13,801 nucleotides of DNA from positions 1 through 13,801 of the forward strand of contig JABIFK010000776.1 of assembly GCA_018650745.1 (NCBI GenBank). The letters are read 5' to 3'. Below, piece after piece: positions 10,283 through 13,801 of this stretch. The translations under genes were made by a program, and so were the position numbers. Position 1 is the first letter of the stretch, and each line of letters opens with the position of its first letter. Below the pieces are notes generated by a model. The model had not been told where the DNA came from, did not search any database, and saw only the letters and a list, made by a program, of their open reading frames with translations. This stretch comes from Candidatus Latescibacterota bacterium (lineage in GTDB: Bacteria; Latescibacterota; UBA2968).

Positions 10283-12282
10283 TAGAATGTGTAGCCCAAA
10301 TCCAACAATAACTTGCGTGTTATCTGTGTGTAAATCGGATACTCATATCGCGCCCGATCTAAGGCATTGATGACAGACAGTTTGACGTGCACATGTTCTC
10401 CAACCTGCTTAGACAAAGCCACATCCAAGGTCCAATAATCGTCCACAGGATCAAAATCAATCTCCGGATAGGTCACCTTACCCACATACCGAAATCGAAC
10501 ATCAGCAGTAACAGTACCAGAATAAGAAACACCACCACTCAGTTTGTTTCGGGGCGCACCCAGCCATGTTTCTTTAATATTTGAATTCCCTTTAATCGTT
10601 CCGCGTTGATAGGTGTAATTTAAAAACGCTTTTGCATCAGGCGAAAAATCATGCTTGACTTCAATTTCTGCGCCACTTAGCGTAATGCGATCACCAATAT
10701 TTGTGATAGCAAGATTCAACTCATTTGCAGTGGCATGGAGAACAACAAGACCCAAGTTGCTTTTGATCGTATTACGAAAAGTTTCCACATCGATATACGT
10801 TCTCTCATCAGGGTGAAGACGCAAACCCACCTCATAGGCCGTAAGTTTCTCAGGGCCTGGCGCCACACCACCAATGGCGTTTCCATTTTCTGTGGTGGCA
10901 CTAACCTGACTGCCCTTCAGCCACCCACCCGGAAATCGCACAAAATAATAGCTCTCATCAAATGATGGACGGCGGAAAGATGTGCCAGCCATCAGACGCA
11001 AATTGGCCTTTTTTTCGTAGAGATCCACATTCAAGGTTGCACGCGGTGTAAACTCACCGTCGAAATTGCTCCACTTGTCATATCGTCCAGAAAGGGTCAA
11101 AATCACCCGTCGATCAGCAAAAGCGATCTGATCCTGTGCATATACAGACAACAGATTATCCTCTTCATCATAGAGATATGGCGGTGTGTTGGCGATGTCT
11201 CGGCTGCCTAAAAAACGGCTTGCGCTACCACCAACAATCAGATCATGATTCGCCAGTGTCGCCAGTGTGTACTGAACATCAAGATCGAGACCACGGCTTT
11301 TTTGGAGTTCATATTTAAAAATATAACTTCCATTGTCCCATCTTCTGTTTTCTTGCCAGATATCCCTAAACCCAACCCGAATGCCAACTTCTCCGCGACC
11401 CACTGGTATTTTTGCCTGATTGTTCACATAAATTGTTCGCTTCTCAGAAAGATCAATACTGCGATCACCAGCACTGGCATTGTAACCTTCTTCATCAGAT
11501 GAAACGCCACCCTCACTTGAAAAGGTCACATCGCCCTGTGCATAGTCCAATCGATAGGTCAAGGAATAGATATCTGCCCAATCTTTTATACCATAGTTGG
11601 GCGCTGCCAAAACCGCTTCTGCAGTCTCAGCATCTCCCTTTTTCTCCGTCCGAGTAAAACTTCCCCGAACAGCAATACCCAACCCATCCTCAGTATGATG
11701 TGCCAATCCAATTTCGTAAATCTGATTACCACGCTCCCCATAAACAACAGATGCCGAATTCTTTCGTTCACTTGCTGCCAACGTGATGATATTCACCACC
11801 CCCACCTGTGCATCTGCGCCATACATGGCAGATGACGGACCTCTAACAACTTCGATCCGGTCTATATCGTGTTTTGACAACGGAAGCGTTGGCCACTGAA
11901 CACCTCCGTAAACCACAATATTGATGGGTTGGTTATTAATGAGTATGAGCATCTTAGGTGTTTCATCATATGCCAAACCTCTTGCCGCCACATCCTGATC
12001 CGTATGTGTCTTGGTATAACCATCCATACCAACCACATATTGAAGCAACTGAGGGATCGTATGCGATGGCGACTGCAAAATCTCTTCACGCGTAATAATC
12101 GAGATCGCCGAAGGGGCTTCCATTAGAGTTTGCAAGCGCTTAGAAGCTGTGACCACAGGTTCGTTCAGCAAGTCTGAGAGCGACATGTCCAAAAAAGTGT
12201 CGAGTTCATCTCCTTGCGCTTCGGGAAGCCCTAAGGACGAGCACATCAAAGCGACAAAAAGCATGCGTTTCCATCTTTTCAT
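10282..12282 (-). CDS. TonB-dependent outer-membrane receptor
   Basis: A 666-aa outer-membrane receptor. The signal peptide is about 1-24 (MKRWKRMLFVALMCSSLGLP, then EAQG). The mature start contains DMSLSDLLNEPVVTASKR, a lead-in typical of receptors found with YfiR and hybrid kinases. The plug domain (about 45-165) carries SAISIITREEI, IPQLLQYVVGMDGY, AARGL, and IDRIEVVRGPSSAMYGADA followed by GVVNIIT. The 22-strand barrel fills the rest and ends in an aromatic C-terminus (LLLDLGYTF), as needed for BAM insertion. It would import or sense a ligand using TonB energy; the ligand cannot be read from sequence. The ATG (12282) overlaps, as ATGA, the stop that the upstream kinase remnant would reach if its internal nonsense codon were not there. 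Its own Shine-Dalgarno is poor, so expression may once have relied on coupling. Its stop overlaps the YfiR-like ATG. Confidence 0.93.
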   Translation of the reverse strand: MKRWKRMLFVALMCSSLGLPEAQGDELDTFLDMSLSDLLNEPVVTASKRLQTLMEAPSAISIITREEILQSPSHTIPQLLQYVVGMDGYTKTHTDQDVAARGLAYDETPKMLILINNQPINIVVYGGVQWPTLPLSKHDIDRIEVVRGPSSAMYGADAQVGVVNIITLAASERKNSASVVYGERGNQIYEIGLAHHTEDGLGIAVRGSFTRTEKKGDAETAEAVLAAPNYGIKDWADIYSLTYRLDYAQGDVTFSSEGGVSSDEEGYNASAGDRSIDLSEKRTIYVNNQAKIPVGRGEVGIRVGFRDIWQENRRWDNGSYIFKYELQKSRGLDLDVQYTLATLANHDLIVGGSASRFLGSRDIANTPPYLYDEEDNLLSVYAQDQIAFADRRVILTLSGRYDKWSNFDGEFTPRATLNVDLYEKKANLRLMAGTSFRRPSFDESYYFVRFPGGWLKGSQVSATTENGNAIGGVAPGPEKLTAYEVGLRLHPDERTYIDVETFRNTIKSNLGLVVLHATANELNLAITNIGDRITLSGAEIEVKHDFSPDAKAFLNYTYQRGTIKGNSNIKETWLGAPRNKLSGGVSYSGTVTADVRFRYVGKVTYPEIDFDPVDDYWTLDVALSKQVGEHVHVKLSVINALDRARYEYPIYTQITRKLLLDLGYTF

Positions 12283-13641
12283 AAATTAACGATCCGCTTA
12301 AGGTTTTGAATGCATTCAGGATAATGTTCAAGTGTTTTTGCCATGTTATCCAAATCAAAGAGAGAAGCTTGTTCAGCAAGCTTTTCTGCTCACAATGTTA
12401 AAGGTGCATAATCATACTGATCACCCAAATTCTTGATCTGATTTGCAAAGTCTTCTATATCATTCATACTCAGCGTTTCACTGAGTTTTTCCCATACAGC
12501 GTGTTGCCCCTCAAGTTCAACAACCAATTCACCAGCAGCCTCAGACGTGATTGTTGATTCAACAACCTCTTCTTCCTCCACAGCCTCTTCAGGAAACACA
12601 CTCTGAAGCTCACCAATCAATCGTGTCAGTGCTTCATCAACCACTGTGAGGTGCACTTCAATATCCGACTCATCGTGAATAGCCGATTCAAGCGCTTGCG
12701 CATAACCTTGCAATTCAGTCGCGCCAATCGTACCTGCCACACCCTTAAGCGAATGTGCCGTGCGTTCAGCACCTGCTCGATCCGTTTCTATTTGCTCACG
12801 CACCGTTTCAACGGTCTTGGATTCTGAACCCGTGATAAATTGCCTAAGCAAGCGCTCATAAAACTCACGATTGTTCGCCACATTTCGCAAACCTGCTTTG
12901 GTATCCAGTCCTTCAATAGATGCAAGCACGTCCGAGGAGGTATCCGTTTCCACCTCTGTCGATGCAGTTTGAACAGAAGGTGTCGTTTCTGGTTCTGTAA
13001 CAACCTCGGCAAGCTGTTCCTCTGTGCGTGCGGGAATCCATTTCAAGAGTTTGCCAAACAAATCATCAGGATCAATCGGTTTGGCAATATGGTCGTTCAT
13101 ACCTGCTTCAATACATTTCTCACGATCCCCTTCCATCGCATTGGCTGTCATGGCTAAAATTGGCAGATCATTAAAACGATCGTCCTTGCGAATCTCTCGG
13201 GTCGCTGTCTCGCCATCCATCACAGGCATCTGCATATCCATCAGCACAGCATCAAAATGGAGCTGCTTCACTTTCTCAACACCAATTTCACCATTTTCTG
13301 CCAACTCCGTTTCAAAACCTGCTTGTGCCAACAGCTCAAGCGCAACTTGTTGATTCAACTCATTGTCTTCCACCAACAAAACACGTGCACCCCGAATAGA
13401 CGCCAAATCTTCAGATGATATATTTAAAATCGCCGAATGTCTTTCAGCATAATCGGTCTCACCACCCAACACCCGAATGGCCGAATCAAACAAGAGCGAT
13501 GAATTCACAGGTTTTGTTAAAGAATACGCAATGCCTACCCCACTGGCATTTTTTAAAACATCCTCACGACCATAAGCCGTTACCATAACGGGATGAGGTT
13601 TTGATTTGAGGCCCTGCACATTCATTTTGCGAATGGTTTCA
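12279..13641 (-). pseudogene. Hybrid-kinase remnant: partial Rec, Rec, Hpt, C-terminal module, with internal stop
   Basis: Aligned with the PilJ hybrid kinase, homology starts mid-receiver 1 at ETIRKM (13640) and runs through the rest of that receiver (lacking its acidic pair and phospho-Asp), a complete receiver 2 (EDN, Asp130, Thr160, Lys182 counted from the ATG at 13625), Hpt (His291 in HSLKG) and the helical module. Sensor, HisKA and ATPase domains are gone. The open frame from ATG 13625 stops at TGA 12392-12390, where paralogues have a conserved Trp (TGG). Past this stop the frame continues 36 codons with intact homology (AEKLAEQASLFDLDNMAKTL) and ends at TGA 12281-12279, overlapping the receptor start. 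Thus a 5' deletion and one point nonsense mutation are both visible. If translated from 13625 it would be a soluble 411-aa Rec-Hpt protein that might still relay phosphate. Confidence 0.85.
12300..13640. repeat. Diverged duplicate of kinase 3' region (other copy 3753-5066)
   Basis: The segment encoding partial receiver 1, receiver 2, Hpt and C-terminal module is paralogous, in the same orientation, to 3753-5066 in the PilJ hybrid kinase. Protein blocks such as NDHIAKPIDP, GLDTKAGLRNVA, NREFYERLL, HSLKGVAGT and VESTITS are nearly unchanged. The Hpt part is present a third time at 13642-13801. A separate diverged duplicate covers HisKA (142-320 and about 5797-5978). These are natural substrates for recombination, deletion and assembly collapse. 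Confidence 0.75.
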
Positions 13642-13801
13642 GTTCCTCACCAACCAATGTCAGCTGTGTCTCAATATCAGCCTTGTCATGAATAGCCGTT
13701 TCAAGCGCTTGTGCACACGTTTGTAATTCGGTCGCACCAATCGTACCTGCCACGCCTTTAAGCGAGTGAGCGGCACGTTCGGCACCTGCTCGATCCGTCT
13801 C
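13622..13801 (-). pseudogene. Hpt-domain fragment of an upstream hybrid kinase, cut at its 3' end
   Basis: The frame enters from the right edge and encodes the Hpt core (ETDRAGAERAAHSLKGVAGT, histidine in HSLKG). It is nearly identical to the Hpt of the remnant just downstream (compare 12666-12786). Homology runs through VGEEL, where paralogues continue TRLI. Here the DNA switches to receiver-1 sequence in another frame, adding KPFAK and a TGA at 13624-13622. The rest of Hpt and the C-terminal module are missing. The sensor and kinase domains, if present, lie beyond the right edge. The protein would keep the phosphotransfer helices with the active His but lose the last helix. Confidence 0.8.

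Noticed and set aside
12390..12392. Recoded TGA (selenocysteine or Trp readthrough)
   Set aside because: Paralogues have Trp here, not Cys; a single TGG-to-TGA change explains it. Other genes in the window use TGA as their normal stop, so an altered genetic code is unlikely.

Overview
This window comes from a Gram-negative bacterium. It carries a TonB-dependent outer-membrane receptor, several proteins with signal peptides, and periplasm-facing sensor kinases. No rRNA, tRNA or housekeeping gene is present to fix the taxonomy, and I do not name a phylum. The large family of look-alike hybrid histidine kinases with propeller and PilJ sensors suggests a metabolically versatile, probably free-living organism with a large genome.

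All supported genes lie on the minus strand, so transcription runs from the right edge to the left. In that order the window holds: (a) the Hpt tail of a hybrid kinase that enters from beyond the right edge (13622-13801); (b) a kinase remnant with no sensor and no catalytic domain, keeping half a receiver, a full receiver, an Hpt domain and a C-terminal helical module (12279-13641), also interrupted by a nonsense codon; (c) a TonB-dependent receptor (10282-12282); (d) a periplasmic YfiR/DUF4154 protein (9629-10282); (e) a 261-bp gap with hairpins and a 32-codon small ORF (9364-9462); (f) a CHASE8-HAMP histidine kinase (7511-9367); (g) a PilJ-PAS-PAS hybrid kinase with two receivers and an Hpt domain (3684-7478); (h) a 14-blade propeller/Y_Y_Y/PAS/GAF kinase (91-3687), cut inside its HisKA domain by (i) an insertion sequence that runs off the left edge (1-141).

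Adjacent genes mostly overlap by one to four bases (ATGA, TAATG, ATGA, GTGA), so this looks like one translationally coupled operon. The likely logic is a trans-envelope signalling module. The TonB receptor and YfiR-like protein would report on an outer-membrane or periplasmic condition to the CHASE8-HAMP kinase, as YfiR does to the CHASE8-HAMP diguanylate cyclase YfiN in Pseudomonas. The hybrid kinases would route phosphate through receivers and Hpt domains. No DNA-binding, GGDEF or other output domain is encoded here, so the final response regulator must lie elsewhere.

The kinase family is decaying at both ends of the operon. The right end shows a deletion fusing two paralogues out of frame plus a Trp-to-stop change. 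The left end shows an IS insertion. The receptor, YfiR and two middle kinases remain intact.
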